Shown piece after piece: positions 7,312-15,259 of a DNA stretch of 64,000 nt (position 1 is its first letter; each line of letters begins with the position of its first letter). The stretch is from Bacillota bacterium (GTDB taxonomy: Bacteria > Bacillota > Clostridia > Christensenellales > SZUA-584), in contig JAEYPS010000032.1 of the NCBI GenBank assembly GCA_023410475.1, forward strand, positions 124,001-188,000, in the 5' to 3' direction. Under the pieces are notes generated by a model, which worked only from the letters and a program-made list of their open reading frames with translations, searched no databases and was not told where the DNA came from. A program made the position numbers and the translations under genes.

Positions 7312-8000
7312 TAGATCAGTGGCTTGAGGCTTTAGGCGCGGCAATAAGCAATAATTTCTGGATCGCACCGCTTTTTGCATTGCTGGCAGGAGCGCTTACG
7401 TCGTTCACTCCCTGCTCTCTGTCAAGCATACCCCTTGTTATCGGCTATGTGGGCGGATACGCGGGCAGCGACGTCAAAAAGGCGTTCCGATACTCTCTCG
7501 TCTTTTGCCTTGGCATGGCAATAACCTTTACCGCTCTTGGCACGATTGCTTCCCTGATGGGCAGGCTGATGCAGGTGACAGGCACGTGGTGGTATTTAAT
7601 ACTCGGCGTGCTGATGGTGCTGATGGCGCTGCAAACATGGGACATAATACATATAATTCCCCAAAACACGGCGATGAGTAAAAACAGCAAAAAAGGCTAT
7701 ATAGGAGCGGCGATAACAGGTATGCTCGGCGGGCTGTTCGCTTCGCCTTGCGCGACTCCCGTTTTGATAGTGCTGTTGGCTATGGTGGCCGAAAAAGGAA
7801 ACCTTGTGTGGGGTATAGTATTGCTTTTACTATATTCTATCGGGCACAGCGTGCTCATAATGGTTGCCGGGACTTCGATAGGGTTTGTCAGGAAACTTTC
7901 AGCATCCGAAAAGTACGGCAAGGCTAATAGAATATTCAAGATAGTTATGGGATCAATAATACTGCTGCTTGCTTTTTACATGTTCTATCTGGGATTCTGA
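7308..8000 (+). CDS. ccdA: CcdA-like thiol-disulfide electron conduit
   Basis: A 230-residue protein with about six membrane segments. It has the two conserved redox cysteines of the CcdA/DsbD core, C36 (SFTPCSLSSIP) and C148 (ASPCATPVL). CcdA proteins pass electrons from cytoplasmic thioredoxin to extracytoplasmic thiol proteins. The start overlaps the stop of the thioredoxin-like gene (ATGA), so the two are coupled. A strong terminator follows, closing the arsC operon. Confidence 0.92.
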   Translation: MIDQWLEALGAAISNNFWIAPLFALLAGALTSFTPCSLSSIPLVIGYVGGYAGSDVKKAFRYSLVFCLGMAITFTALGTIASLMGRLMQVTGTWWYLILGVLMVLMALQTWDIIHIIPQNTAMSKNSKKGYIGAAITGMLGGLFASPCATPVLIVLLAMVAEKGNLVWGIVLLLLYSIGHSVLIMVAGTSIGFVRKLSASEKYGKANRIFKIVMGSIILLLAFYMFYLGF

Positions 8001-8020
8001 GGAATATGTTATTTCAAAAG

Positions 8021-8050
8021 AAGCCCGGGATTATTGCCTCGGGCTTTTTT
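8021..8050 (+). terminator. Intrinsic terminator of the arsC-trx-ccdA operon
   Basis: AAGCCCGGG pairs with CCTCGGGCTT around a short AT loop and is followed by six T residues (8045-8050). Confidence 0.85.
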
Positions 8051-8080
8051 AATAGCGTGAAACGTAAGCATTCGGGGCGT

Positions 8081-8395
8081 TCAGTTTGTTCCGGAAAGCT
8101 TGCTGCTCATCATCTGTACTTCGTTTTTGATTATTATCTCGGTTACTTTTAACAGATTAAGAACCTCGTTGTCCTTTATTCTGTACATTATCCTGATGCC
8201 GTCTTTTTCTGAAGCCAATATACCGGCGTCCTTTAAGATCTTAAGATGCTGAGACAGGTTAGACTGGCTGAACTCAACATTTTCATTAAGTACGCAGACG
8301 CATAGCGGACCGTTTAGAAGATTCATAACTATCTTGATTCTTATCGGATGCGCCAACGCCTTATAAATTCTAACGTACATATCTTCAAGCGTCAT
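8081..8395 (-). CDS. arsR: ArsR-family repressor (third of three)
   Basis: A 104-residue ArsR protein with ALAHPIRIKIVMNLL, the metal motif PLCVCVLNE (C32, C34) and recognition helix SQSNLSQHLKIL. It is transcribed away from the ferredoxin-arsP operon. AAGAGGT precedes the ATG on the minus strand. An operator word upstream of its start also stands before arsC and in part before the ferredoxin-arsP operon, so it probably controls itself and both operons. Arsenic response is inferred from the CVC motif and the context. Confidence 0.9.
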   Translation of the reverse strand: MTLEDMYVRIYKALAHPIRIKIVMNLLNGPLCVCVLNENVEFSQSNLSQHLKILKDAGILASEKDGIRIMYRIKDNEVLNLLKVTEIIIKNEVQMMSSKLSGTN

Positions 8396-8414
8396 GTTGA
8401 TTTACCTCTTATAA

Positions 8415-8436
8415 GTCATTTAGTATATTAGAAAAC
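8415..8436 (-). promoter_or_regulatory. Operator before the third arsR
   Basis: Read on the minus strand this is GTTTTCTAATATACTAAATGAC, the same word as at 6191-6210 with one inserted A. It lies 20 bases from the arsR start. Confidence 0.7.
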
Positions 8437-8497
8437 AAAAATAATGATATACTTAAATATCTCAATTGTCAAAGGGGAGATTATTTAAAAGATCTTC

Positions 8498-8507
8498 TTC
8501 TAATATA
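8498..8507 (+). promoter_or_regulatory. Partial operator before the ferredoxin-arsP operon
   Basis: TTCTAATATA repeats the core of the operator found at 6191-6210 and 8415-8436 and lies 3 bases before the -35 of the promoter at 8511. Confidence 0.45.
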
Positions 8508-8510
8508 TCC

Positions 8511-8539
8511 TTGACGAACCAAATCGGCCACATTATAAT
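8511..8539 (+). promoter_or_regulatory. Promoter of the ferredoxin-arsP operon
   Basis: TTGACG at 8511-8516 and TATAAT at 8534-8539 with a 17-base spacer. Confidence 0.8.
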
Positions 8540-8620
8540 AATATTAGATTATGCTAAATAACTTATAGAGCTTGTCTCGCATATGCGAATATGCATCAGG
8601 CATATCAAGGAGGGGACTTT

Positions 8621-8860
8621 ATGTCAAAAAGTTGGTATCCAATGATCAATTATGAACTGTGCACTGAATGTGGAGCATGTATCGAAAAATGCAGCCACGG
8701 CGTTTACAAACAAGGCTCCGCCAGGCCGGTTGTTTCCAATCCAGAGGGCTGTATAGAAGGATGCCACGGATGCGGAAATCTTTGTCCGGCCGGCGCAATA
8801 GACTATGCGGGAGAGAACAACGGTAGCAATAGTTGTGGTTGTGGCTGCTGCTGTTCATAA
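8621..8860 (+). CDS. WYP-type 4Fe-4S dicluster ferredoxin of the ars island (copy 2)
   Basis: A 79-residue protein starting MSKSWYPMINYELCTECGACIEKC, closely similar to the protein at 5761-5994. It has CxxCxxCxxxC-SHGVYK, then GCIEGCHGCGNLCPAGAI. Unlike copy 1 it ends in a Cys/Gly tail (SCGCGCCCS) that could bind a soft metal or metalloid. ATG at 8621 follows AAGGAGGGG. It is the first gene before arsP. The double occurrence inside ars operons points to a dedicated arsenic-related electron carrier; this is inference. Confidence 0.85.
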   Translation: MSKSWYPMINYELCTECGACIEKCSHGVYKQGSARPVVSNPEGCIEGCHGCGNLCPAGAIDYAGENNGSNSCGCGCCCS

Positions 8861-8878
8861 TAATAGAAGGTGATGTTT

Positions 8879-10048
8879 ATGAAAGAATGGAAAAAGATCG
8901 TCCTTATCGTATCAATATTTTTGGCGGCGTATTTTATACCGTTTTCTGATACGCGTGTGGGCGCGGCTATTCTGGAAGCATTTCATATGCTTCAGGAATA
9001 TGCTCAGGAGCATGTTCTATTCTGTCTTATCCCCGCTTTTTTCATAGCGGGCGCGATTTCCAACTTTATCACCCAAGGCTCGGTCATCAAATACTTCGGA
9101 AGCGGTGCGAAAAAATGGGTCTCGTATGCCGTCGCATCGGTCTCCGGTACCATTCTTGCCGTTTGCTCGTGTACGGTGCTGCCGCTGTTCTCAGGAATAT
9201 ACAAAAGGGGCGCAGGCATAGGGCCAGCTATTGCGTTTCTCTATTCCGGGCCTGCAATCAATTTGCTTGCGATCATTCTGACCGCCAGGGTTTTAGGCTG
9301 GGAGCTTGGTTTAGCCAGAGCAATAGGGGCCGTTCTTTTCTCCGTTGTTATAGGCGTTATAATGGCGGCGTTATACAAGAAGGAAGACAAGGCGAGAGAA
9401 ACAAAGGCTATGCAGTTGTTTGACGACGTTAAAGAAGAGCGCAGCGGATGGCAGACCATTGTATATTTTGCATCTCTTGTTTTCATCCTGATATTCGCGG
9501 CTTGGAGCAAGCCCGGTCAGGACGCAGGCTTTTTTCTGGCGATCTACAACATCAAATGGTATTTGACAGGATTCTTTTTGGTCGTGCTGGCCTTTGCGCT
9601 CATCAAATGGTTCAACAAAGAGGAGCGGATCAGCTGGGTAAGCTCAACGTGGAGCTTCTCCAAGCAAATACTGCCTCTGCTCTTTGCCGGTGTCATGATA
9701 GCCGGAGTACTCATGGGACGGCCCGGTACGGATAATGGCCTGATCCCTTCACAGTATGTAGCGGCTCTTGTTGGTGGCAACTCATTGCTTTCCAACCTGA
9801 TCGCTTCGGTTGTTGGCGCGTTCATGTATTTTGCGACGCTCACCGAAGTGCCTATCATACAGGGGCTTGTAGGGCTTGGAATGGGCAAAGGCCCGGCGCT
9901 TGCTCTGCTGTTGGCAGGCCCGGCGCTAAGCCTCCCGAACATGCTGGTAATTCGAAGCGTGCTCGGCACAAAAAAGACGGTGGTATTCGTGTCGTTAGTC
10001 ATTGCTTTTGCAACCATCACAGGCATGATATTTGGAATGATCGTATAA
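8879..10048 (+). CDS. arsP: ArsP-type permease (organoarsenical efflux), COG0701/DUF318 family
   Basis: A 389-residue protein with about eight to ten membrane segments and the family features AVCSCTVLPLFSGIYKRG and GPAIAFLYSGPAINLLA. A second, similar half contains TLTEVPIIQGL and GPALALLLAGPALSLPN. ArsP members export trivalent methylated or aromatic arsenicals. An alternative reading is a general COG0701 permease for another metalloid. ATG at 8879 has the better spacing from AAGGTGA. The arsM gene in the same island supports an organoarsenical role. Confidence 0.85.
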   Translation: MKEWKKIVLIVSIFLAAYFIPFSDTRVGAAILEAFHMLQEYAQEHVLFCLIPAFFIAGAISNFITQGSVIKYFGSGAKKWVSYAVASVSGTILAVCSCTVLPLFSGIYKRGAGIGPAIAFLYSGPAINLLAIILTARVLGWELGLARAIGAVLFSVVIGVIMAALYKKEDKARETKAMQLFDDVKEERSGWQTIVYFASLVFILIFAAWSKPGQDAGFFLAIYNIKWYLTGFFLVVLAFALIKWFNKEERISWVSSTWSFSKQILPLLFAGVMIAGVLMGRPGTDNGLIPSQYVAALVGGNSLLSNLIASVVGAFMYFATLTEVPIIQGLVGLGMGKGPALALLLAGPALSLPNMLVIRSVLGTKKTVVFVSLVIAFATITGMIFGMIV

Positions 10049-10063
10049 AAGGAGGTGAAACAG

Positions 10064-10303
10064 ATGGATATAAAAATATTGGGGACAGGGTGCCCGAAAT
10101 GCAAAACGCTTGAAAAGAATGCGCTGGATGCTGTTGGTGAGCTTGGCATTGAGGCTAACGTCACAAAGGTTACTGACATTAATGACATCATGGAATATAA
10201 CATAATGATGACGCCCGGAATTGTGATCAACGGCAAGGTCAAAGCGGCAGGAAGAGTGCCTGGCGCCAAAGAGATCAAGACAATGATTCAGGACGAGTTA
10301 TAA
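10064..10303 (+). CDS. Small thioredoxin-like redox protein (CPKC)
   Basis: A 79-residue protein of the archaeal/TM0996-type redox-active thioredoxin family. It starts MDIKILGTGCPKCKTLEKNA with active site C10-P-K-C13, and has MTPGIVINGKV with the cis-proline. AAAGGAGGTG lies immediately upstream of ATG 10064. In many genomes this family is adjacent to COG0701 permeases, as here. It probably keeps the permease or its substrate in the thiol state. Confidence 0.88.
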   Translation: MDIKILGTGCPKCKTLEKNALDAVGELGIEANVTKVTDINDIMEYNIMMTPGIVINGKVKAAGRVPGAKEIKTMIQDEL

Positions 10304-10373
10304 AACTTGAGTAAATGGATATGCAAGCTGTTAGCATACACTCAGGCATGTGAACTTAATATACATAAGAGAG

Positions 10374-10414
10374 GCAGGATGCGGGAGAAGCTATAAATCA
10401 GTTCTCCCGTCTGC
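10374..10414 (+). terminator. Hairpin after the arsP operon
   Basis: An 8-bp stem CGGGAGAA/TTCTCCCG (10382-10389, 10402-10409) is extended by GCAG/CTGC at the base. It is followed by a loose T-rich stretch. It is the likely operon end. Confidence 0.6.
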
Positions 10415-10488
10415 GTTATTATGATTTGACTGTTTCATGATATGTTTCATTGTATATGTTGTGGTATTGTGTTTTGAGGTAAGGTGAA

Positions 10489-10698
10489 ATGGATATTATC
10501 GACTGCATGGGAGATATGTGCCCCATTCCTATGATTAAAATCGAGAACAAGCTAAACTCGATAGAACATGGTGATGAGTTTATGGTTGTTTCGGATCATA
10601 GTTGCACTCTTACGTCTATCCGAGAAAAGTATTCCGATTATATAACGAAAATTGACGAAGTCATGATTGGAGTCTGGGAAATAATTTTAAAAAAATAG
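10489..10698 (+). CDS. TusA/SirA-family sulfur carrier (copy 1)
   Basis: A 69-residue protein with the TusA signature IDCMGDMCPIPMIK, where C11 of CPxP would carry a persulfide, and DHSCTLTSI later. TusA-like proteins relay sulfane sulfur between rhodaneses, desulfurases and acceptors. It ends one base from the convergent LysR gene. A second copy lies at 11935-12162. The target is unknown; the neighbours suggest thiosulfate or sulfur trafficking within the arsenic island. Confidence 0.85.
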   Translation: MDIIDCMGDMCPIPMIKIENKLNSIEHGDEFMVVSDHSCTLTSIREKYSDYITKIDEVMIGVWEIILKK

Positions 10699-10699
10699 C

Positions 10700-11599
10700 C
10701 TAACAGAAACTTTTAGCGCCGAATTTCTTGAACCAATGCACAAAATCCTTTACATGGCCGGAGCAGTCTTTTTTGTATATCATAATGATATCCATATCCA
10801 TATTTAACTCCGGCACGGATATCGTTTTAAACTGCTTTTTATACAGCTCTGCTTTTACAGAAATATACGGCACAAACGCCACTCCGAAGTTCTTCAAAAC
10901 CATTATTTTCGCGCTCTCTATTCCTTCTACGCGCAGGTTGCAGTTTAAACAACTTTGGCTGTATCCCAGCCTCGTCAGGTTCCTGAAAAGCGTGCTCGTG
11001 ATGTTATTCCTTTCGGTAAATGTTATCAGGGAGAAACCCGGTAGCTGCTCTAAAGATACTTCATCTGGGATCGAGCTTTCGTCTTTTGAAACTAGCACTA
11101 TCTTGATTACACCGACCTTTTCTATAGCTAGCTCGGTATTATCAGCCTCTATATCTGAGGCACAGGAAAAACCGATGTCGCAAATATCATTGGATACGTT
11201 GGTTATGATCTCATTGGAGGGATTGCTGGTCAATTCATAATTATGATTGGGATATACTTTGTTTGCTGTGATAAGGGTGCATGGCAACACATAATCCGAA
11301 GCTGAGCTGCATGCTTGTATTTTTATGTTGGCGCTCGAATTTTCAACATCAGCAAGCTCAGTCATCATCTTTTCATGGATGCGGAGTATATGTTCCGCAT
11401 ACTTAAAGACAATCTTGCCGCTCATAGTAAGCCCGACGCCCTTATTACTGCGTATCAGGAGTTTCTTTGACAGCTCATTTTCCAGCCTTTGAATCTGCTG
11501 GCTCAATGCAGACTGCGTAAGATGCACTGCATTGGTTACATTGCTGATATTACCTTCCTTCGCTATTAAATAAAAGGATTTCAACGACTCAATATTCAT
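10700..11599 (-). CDS. LysR-type transcriptional regulator
   Basis: A 299-residue LysR protein. The N-terminal winged helix covers residues 1-60 (SLKSFYLIAKEGNISNVTNAV, then SQSALSQQIQRLENEL), followed by a periplasmic-binding-type effector domain. It is divergent from the tusA-yeeE-reductase operon and a perfect T-N11-A palindrome lies in the shared gap, so it likely controls that operon. The effector is not visible; a sulfur compound would fit. Confidence 0.9.
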   Translation of the reverse strand: MNIESLKSFYLIAKEGNISNVTNAVHLTQSALSQQIQRLENELSKKLLIRSNKGVGLTMSGKIVFKYAEHILRIHEKMMTELADVENSSANIKIQACSSASDYVLPCTLITANKVYPNHNYELTSNPSNEIITNVSNDICDIGFSCASDIEADNTELAIEKVGVIKIVLVSKDESSIPDEVSLEQLPGFSLITFTERNNITSTLFRNLTRLGYSQSCLNCNLRVEGIESAKIMVLKNFGVAFVPYISVKAELYKKQFKTISVPELNMDMDIIMIYKKDCSGHVKDFVHWFKKFGAKSFC

Positions 11600-11934
11600 A
11601 TATTCACCAGTATAATATTTTTAATAAATGTAATAGCATTATAACATGGTTTTGATATTAGTAAAACTAATATTGCATAAGCAAAACGGGTTTGTGTATG
11701 CGTATGTTATGTGTTAAAAATATAACAAAGATATTGATAATTATTTAACAACAAGAATTATTAAAATCCTAATAACAGGGTCGATTCTTCATTTTGACAC
11801 AAACCAGGAATATTAAGTCGAATCATGTTTGATAGTTATAATTGCTCTCTTGCTGAGAAGAAATATGTAAACTAATAAGTTCAAAGCGTTGAGCGTTATG
11901 GCTGTAAAAACAATAAATAAAGGAGTAAGTAGTT
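11600..11934. other. Divergent regulatory gap between lysR and tusA
   Basis: These 335 AT-rich bases contain the LysR palindrome at 11655-11673, a TTGACA at 11794-11799 and a TATAAT at 11837-11842 that are not correctly spaced for each other, and no credible gene. The real promoter is not resolved. Confidence 0.6.
11655..11673. promoter_or_regulatory. Perfect LysR-box palindrome
   Basis: ATATTAGT AAA ACTAATAT has 8-bp arms around three bases and contains T-N11-A, the LysR consensus. It lies 56 bases from the lysR start. Confidence 0.75.
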
Positions 11935-12162
11935 ATGGCAGAAATCTATTTGGATTGTTTGGGAGAGGCTTGCCCCGTTCCGCTTATCAAAACACAGGGA
12001 GCAATGGAAAAGATGAATGTCAATGATGTAATAATCGTTGATATTGATCACAGCTGCGCTATGAAAAACGTTCCGGATTGGGCTCGTTCCGCCGGTCACT
12101 CGGTAGAGATCGAAGAGATCGGTGAAGGACAATGGAACATTATTATTGAAAAGCTAAAATAG
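11935..12162 (+). CDS. tusA: TusA-family sulfur carrier (copy 2)
   Basis: A 75-residue protein with LDCLGEACPVPLIKTQGAM, where C13 of CPVP is the presumed persulfide carrier, and DHSCAMKNVPDWA. It is followed 12 bases later by a YeeE/YedE permease, the standard partner of such TusA proteins in thiosulfate uptake. AAAGGAG precedes the ATG. It is similar to but clearly distinct from copy 1. Confidence 0.9.
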   Translation: MAEIYLDCLGEACPVPLIKTQGAMEKMNVNDVIIVDIDHSCAMKNVPDWARSAGHSVEIEEIGEGQWNIIIEKLK

Positions 12163-12174
12163 GAGGAGTCTAAA

Positions 12175-13452
12175 ATGAACGACATTTTGCCGGAAGTCCA
12201 AACGGAAGTTGTTACAAAAGTCACAAAAACAAAATATCCTTTGCATGAGACTTTACTCAAAAAGGAATGGAGCTATACTACCGGGGCTGTACTGCTCGCG
12301 GTTTTTGCCCTAGCCCTGGTAATTATTACTGGAAAGGCATGGGGTGTGACAGGGCCATTTACTTTATGGGGTGGGAAAATTCTTTCACTATTCGGCGTAG
12401 ACGTTGTGTCATCACCGATTTTTAAGGGAATCGAAGAATACAGTTTTTGGAAGGACATGCCTTCGATGACTGACGTTGGCATAGTCGCCGGCGCTTCTAT
12501 ATCCGTCCTTCTTGCGGCGCAGTTCAAGCTGAAGAAAATAAAGAGCTGGAGAAATGTGGCTGCAGCGGTCATCGGTGGCCTACTTATGGGTATTGGAGCG
12601 AGACTCGCTCTTGGATGCAATATAGGCGCGTTTTTCTCTGCGCTCCCTGCTTTTTCTCTTCACGGCTGGGTATTTATGGTGGCGATTTTTGGCGGCGCTG
12701 TTGCAGGCAGCTATTTTCTTAAGAAATATTTCATGGGCGGCGCATCAAAAAAACCCGCACGCCGTCCAGCTGCCGCTAAGCAAACGCCCGAGAGCCGCAG
12801 GCGTAAACGCGTGATACAGATGTCCATCGGTATTGTTTTTGTAGCCGCATACATCGTATTGTCCGTCTATGTTCAGAGCATTAATCCAAACGGTGCGTTT
12901 ATTATGCTTATAGGGCTTGCGTTTGGCTATGTGCTTCAGCGTTCGCGTTTCTGTTTCACCGCGGCTTTTCGCGATCCTAAGCTTACCGGATCGACCACTC
13001 TTACAAAAGCCGTAATACTGACGCTTATGCTTTCAAGTCTGGTCTTTGCCGCGCTTCAGATGAAGTCGACCGGCTATGCCTTGGACACTTTAAATGTTGG
13101 AGAGCTTCCGGGAAATATCAAAGCCGTGGGGCTGCATACAGCTCTTGGCGGTTTCATTTTCGGCATAGGCGCGGTTATCGCGGGAGGATGCGCTTCGGGG
13201 ACTCTTATGAGAATGGGAGAAGGATTCATGCAGCAATGGATAGCGATAGTCTTCTTTATATTCGGATCTGTAATAGGCTCCGCGCTCCTCATTCCTGTGC
13301 AGACAACTTTCCTTTACTCGAAAGAAGCTGTTTACCTACCTCAGATGCTGGGCGGCTGGATACCTGCTTTGATAGTCCAGTTCGGAGTCCTTATCTGCCT
13401 CTATATTATTGCTGACTGGTACGGCAGGAAAAAGTCGGGAGAGCTGCAATAA
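12175..13452 (+). CDS. YeeE/YedE-family thiosulfate-type permease
   Basis: A 425-residue membrane protein built of two YeeE halves joined by a basic loop near residues 195-215. It keeps the family cysteines in GARLALGCNIG, QRSRFCFTAAFRD and AGGCASGTLMRMGEG, which pass thiosulfate through the pore in TsuA. The alternative is the selenium-linked YedE subgroup, but no selenium genes are visible. It forms an operon with tusA upstream and overlaps the next reductase gene by 1 base. Confidence 0.9.
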   Translation: MNDILPEVQTEVVTKVTKTKYPLHETLLKKEWSYTTGAVLLAVFALALVIITGKAWGVTGPFTLWGGKILSLFGVDVVSSPIFKGIEEYSFWKDMPSMTDVGIVAGASISVLLAAQFKLKKIKSWRNVAAAVIGGLLMGIGARLALGCNIGAFFSALPAFSLHGWVFMVAIFGGAVAGSYFLKKYFMGGASKKPARRPAAAKQTPESRRRKRVIQMSIGIVFVAAYIVLSVYVQSINPNGAFIMLIGLAFGYVLQRSRFCFTAAFRDPKLTGSTTLTKAVILTLMLSSLVFAALQMKSTGYALDTLNVGELPGNIKAVGLHTALGGFIFGIGAVIAGGCASGTLMRMGEGFMQQWIAIVFFIFGSVIGSALLIPVQTTFLYSKEAVYLPQMLGGWIPALIVQFGVLICLYIIADWYGRKKSGELQ

Positions 13453-14705
13453 TGGAAAAAAAGGTCGAGCATTATGACGTGGTAGTAATCGGCGGCGGCC
13501 CCGGAGGAATGACGGCTGCCATTTATGCGGGAAGAGCGAGGCTTAAAACACTGTTGATAGAAAAATCGCTCATCGGCGGGATGGCCACGTATACGAGTGA
13601 AATTGAAAACTATCCGGGATTTGCGCAGCCGATTGGCGGAATAGAGCTCACGGAGCTGATGAATAAACAATTCCGCCGTTTTGGGGTTGATGTCAAGCTT
13701 ACCGATGTGCGCTCTGTTAGTGTCGATTGCGACGAAAAGATAGTATCAACATTTAGAACAGACTATGCTGCAAAAGCAGTCGTTATCGCAACAGGAAATA
13801 AACCCCGGTTGACCGGCGCTAAGGGCGAGGAAAGTTTCCTTAATGATAAGGGCATTTCGTTTTGCGCGACTTGCGACGCGGCCCGGAATGAGGGTAAACG
13901 CATCATGGTCATTGGCTCAGGAGACGCCGCGATCGAAGAAGGGATGTTCCTGACAAAGTTCGCTCGGGAAGTGATAGTGTCTGTTATTCATGACGAAGGG
14001 ATAATGGACGCAAATAAGGTCGCTCAGGAAAAGGCGTTGTCGAACCCGAAGATGAAATTCATCTGGAACACTGTTGTTGATTCTTTTGAGGGCGACGACA
14101 TGCTGAAAACTGTGAACCTTAAAAATATTAAAACAGGAGAAATCTTACCTGTTGAGGTAGACGGCTGTTTCCTTTTTATTGGGTATACCCCGAACACCAA
14201 GATCTTCGAAGGCCTGATCGATATGACGGATCACGGTTATATCAAGACAAACGAGGATATGGAAACATCGTTAAGCGGTATTTTTGCCGTAGGTGATTGC
14301 CGTGAAAAAACCTTAAGACAGGTAGCGACCTCCGTTGGCGACGGCGCAATTGCGGGCTTTATGGCGGAGAAGTACGTTGAAGAGCTTGAATACGTCCGAA
14401 AAGAAATTCTAGGTACTGAAGGCCTTGTATTGGCGTATGTGTACAACGCGATCGAAGCCCTCGATCGGGAATTGCTTGGGCGTGTGGAGAATGCGTTGAA
14501 AGACTACAAAGATAATGTGCTGCTCAGGCGCGTTGACGTATATAAGTCAGACCGCATCGCTTGTCGGCTTTCTTACACGAAAACGCCGTCGCTTATTCTG
14601 CTGAAAAACGGCGAGGTAGTTGAAAATCTCACCGACTTGTCGGCTATAGAGCAAAAGATCGAAGGAATTGCAGGAAAACATTTAAAAGTATTAAGTCCTG
14701 CATAG
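13452..14705 (+). CDS. Thioredoxin-reductase-like flavoprotein fused to a Cys-less thioredoxin-like domain
   Basis: A 417-residue protein. Residues 1-312 are a thioredoxin reductase: FAD motif GGGPGGMTAAIYA, active-site C138-A-T-C141 in SFCATCDA, NAD(P) motif GSGDAAIEEG and the FAD-closing GIFAVGDC. Residues 313-417 look like a thioredoxin fold that keeps the cis-proline strand (TKTPSLILLKNGEVVE) but has no CxxC. The reductase may act directly on the sulfur brought in by YeeE/TusA or recharge the island thioredoxins. Translation is coupled to the permease (TAATG). Confidence 0.85.
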   Translation: MEKKVEHYDVVVIGGGPGGMTAAIYAGRARLKTLLIEKSLIGGMATYTSEIENYPGFAQPIGGIELTELMNKQFRRFGVDVKLTDVRSVSVDCDEKIVSTFRTDYAAKAVVIATGNKPRLTGAKGEESFLNDKGISFCATCDAARNEGKRIMVIGSGDAAIEEGMFLTKFAREVIVSVIHDEGIMDANKVAQEKALSNPKMKFIWNTVVDSFEGDDMLKTVNLKNIKTGEILPVEVDGCFLFIGYTPNTKIFEGLIDMTDHGYIKTNEDMETSLSGIFAVGDCREKTLRQVATSVGDGAIAGFMAEKYVEELEYVRKEILGTEGLVLAYVYNAIEALDRELLGRVENALKDYKDNVLLRRVDVYKSDRIACRLSYTKTPSLILLKNGEVVENLTDLSAIEQKIEGIAGKHLKVLSPA

Positions 14706-14809
14706 TGCCAGCTTCCCCAGTGAGAGCTAAAACTCGTCTTTGACAGTTAAAGATCAATTAAACGGTACGGTCATTGGCAGTAAAACTGGAAATGGAAAGG
14801 AAGTTATTA

Positions 14810-15016
14810 TTGTGTTTAATAGTGGATAAGGAAAAATGTACAGGCTGTGGTAAGTGTGAACAAATCTGTCCTGTGCATGCGATCATTATGAAAGATGGAA
14901 AATCATATATAACTATCGCGTGTGTAGAATATGGAGCATGTATTTCGGAGTGTCCGATGCAGGCGATTCACGTTATGAATAATGATTATGAGTCTTTTAA
15001 GCCGCTATTCAATTAA
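14810..15016 (+). CDS. Small ferredoxin with one altered cluster motif
   Basis: A protein of 69 residues if started at TTG 14810, which has AAAGGAAG at the right distance. ATG 14792 and TTG 14774 are possible longer starts with weaker sites. The first motif CTGCGKCEQICP is complete. In the second (CVEYGACISECP) the second Cys is Tyr, so it may hold a 3Fe-4S cluster or none. It follows the reductase by about 105 bases and could carry electrons for it. Confidence 0.8.
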   Translation: MCLIVDKEKCTGCGKCEQICPVHAIIMKDGKSYITIACVEYGACISECPMQAIHVMNNDYESFKPLFN

Positions 15017-15047
15017 TTCATTGAAACACATTATTTTTAAGCCATGT

Positions 15048-15077
15048 AGACTGTCTGAGAAGGCAGTCTCATTTTTT
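15048..15077 (+). terminator. Intrinsic terminator of the tusA-yeeE-reductase-ferredoxin operon
   Basis: AGACTGTC pairs with GGCAGTCT (one G-T pair) around TGAGAA and is followed by CATTTTTT. Confidence 0.8.
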
Positions 15078-15259
15078 CGTATGCAATTATATTGTTTAAA
15101 CGGGACATGTTGTATATTCTATCCGAGTACGGATAACAAAGATTTGCTTTGGGCGGCTTATTATATATAATTGTTTAATAAACATTTACGTAGATTAATA
15201 TATGTTTTAGAATAAACTGAGTACGTAACTGCTTGAAGTTTTAGCCATAGGTGAAAGCA

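Noticed and set aside
12175..13452. Selenium-specific YedE permease
   Set aside because: No selenophosphate synthase, SelA/SelB or YedF with its extra domain is visible; the TusA partner and the sulfur genes favour thiosulfate.
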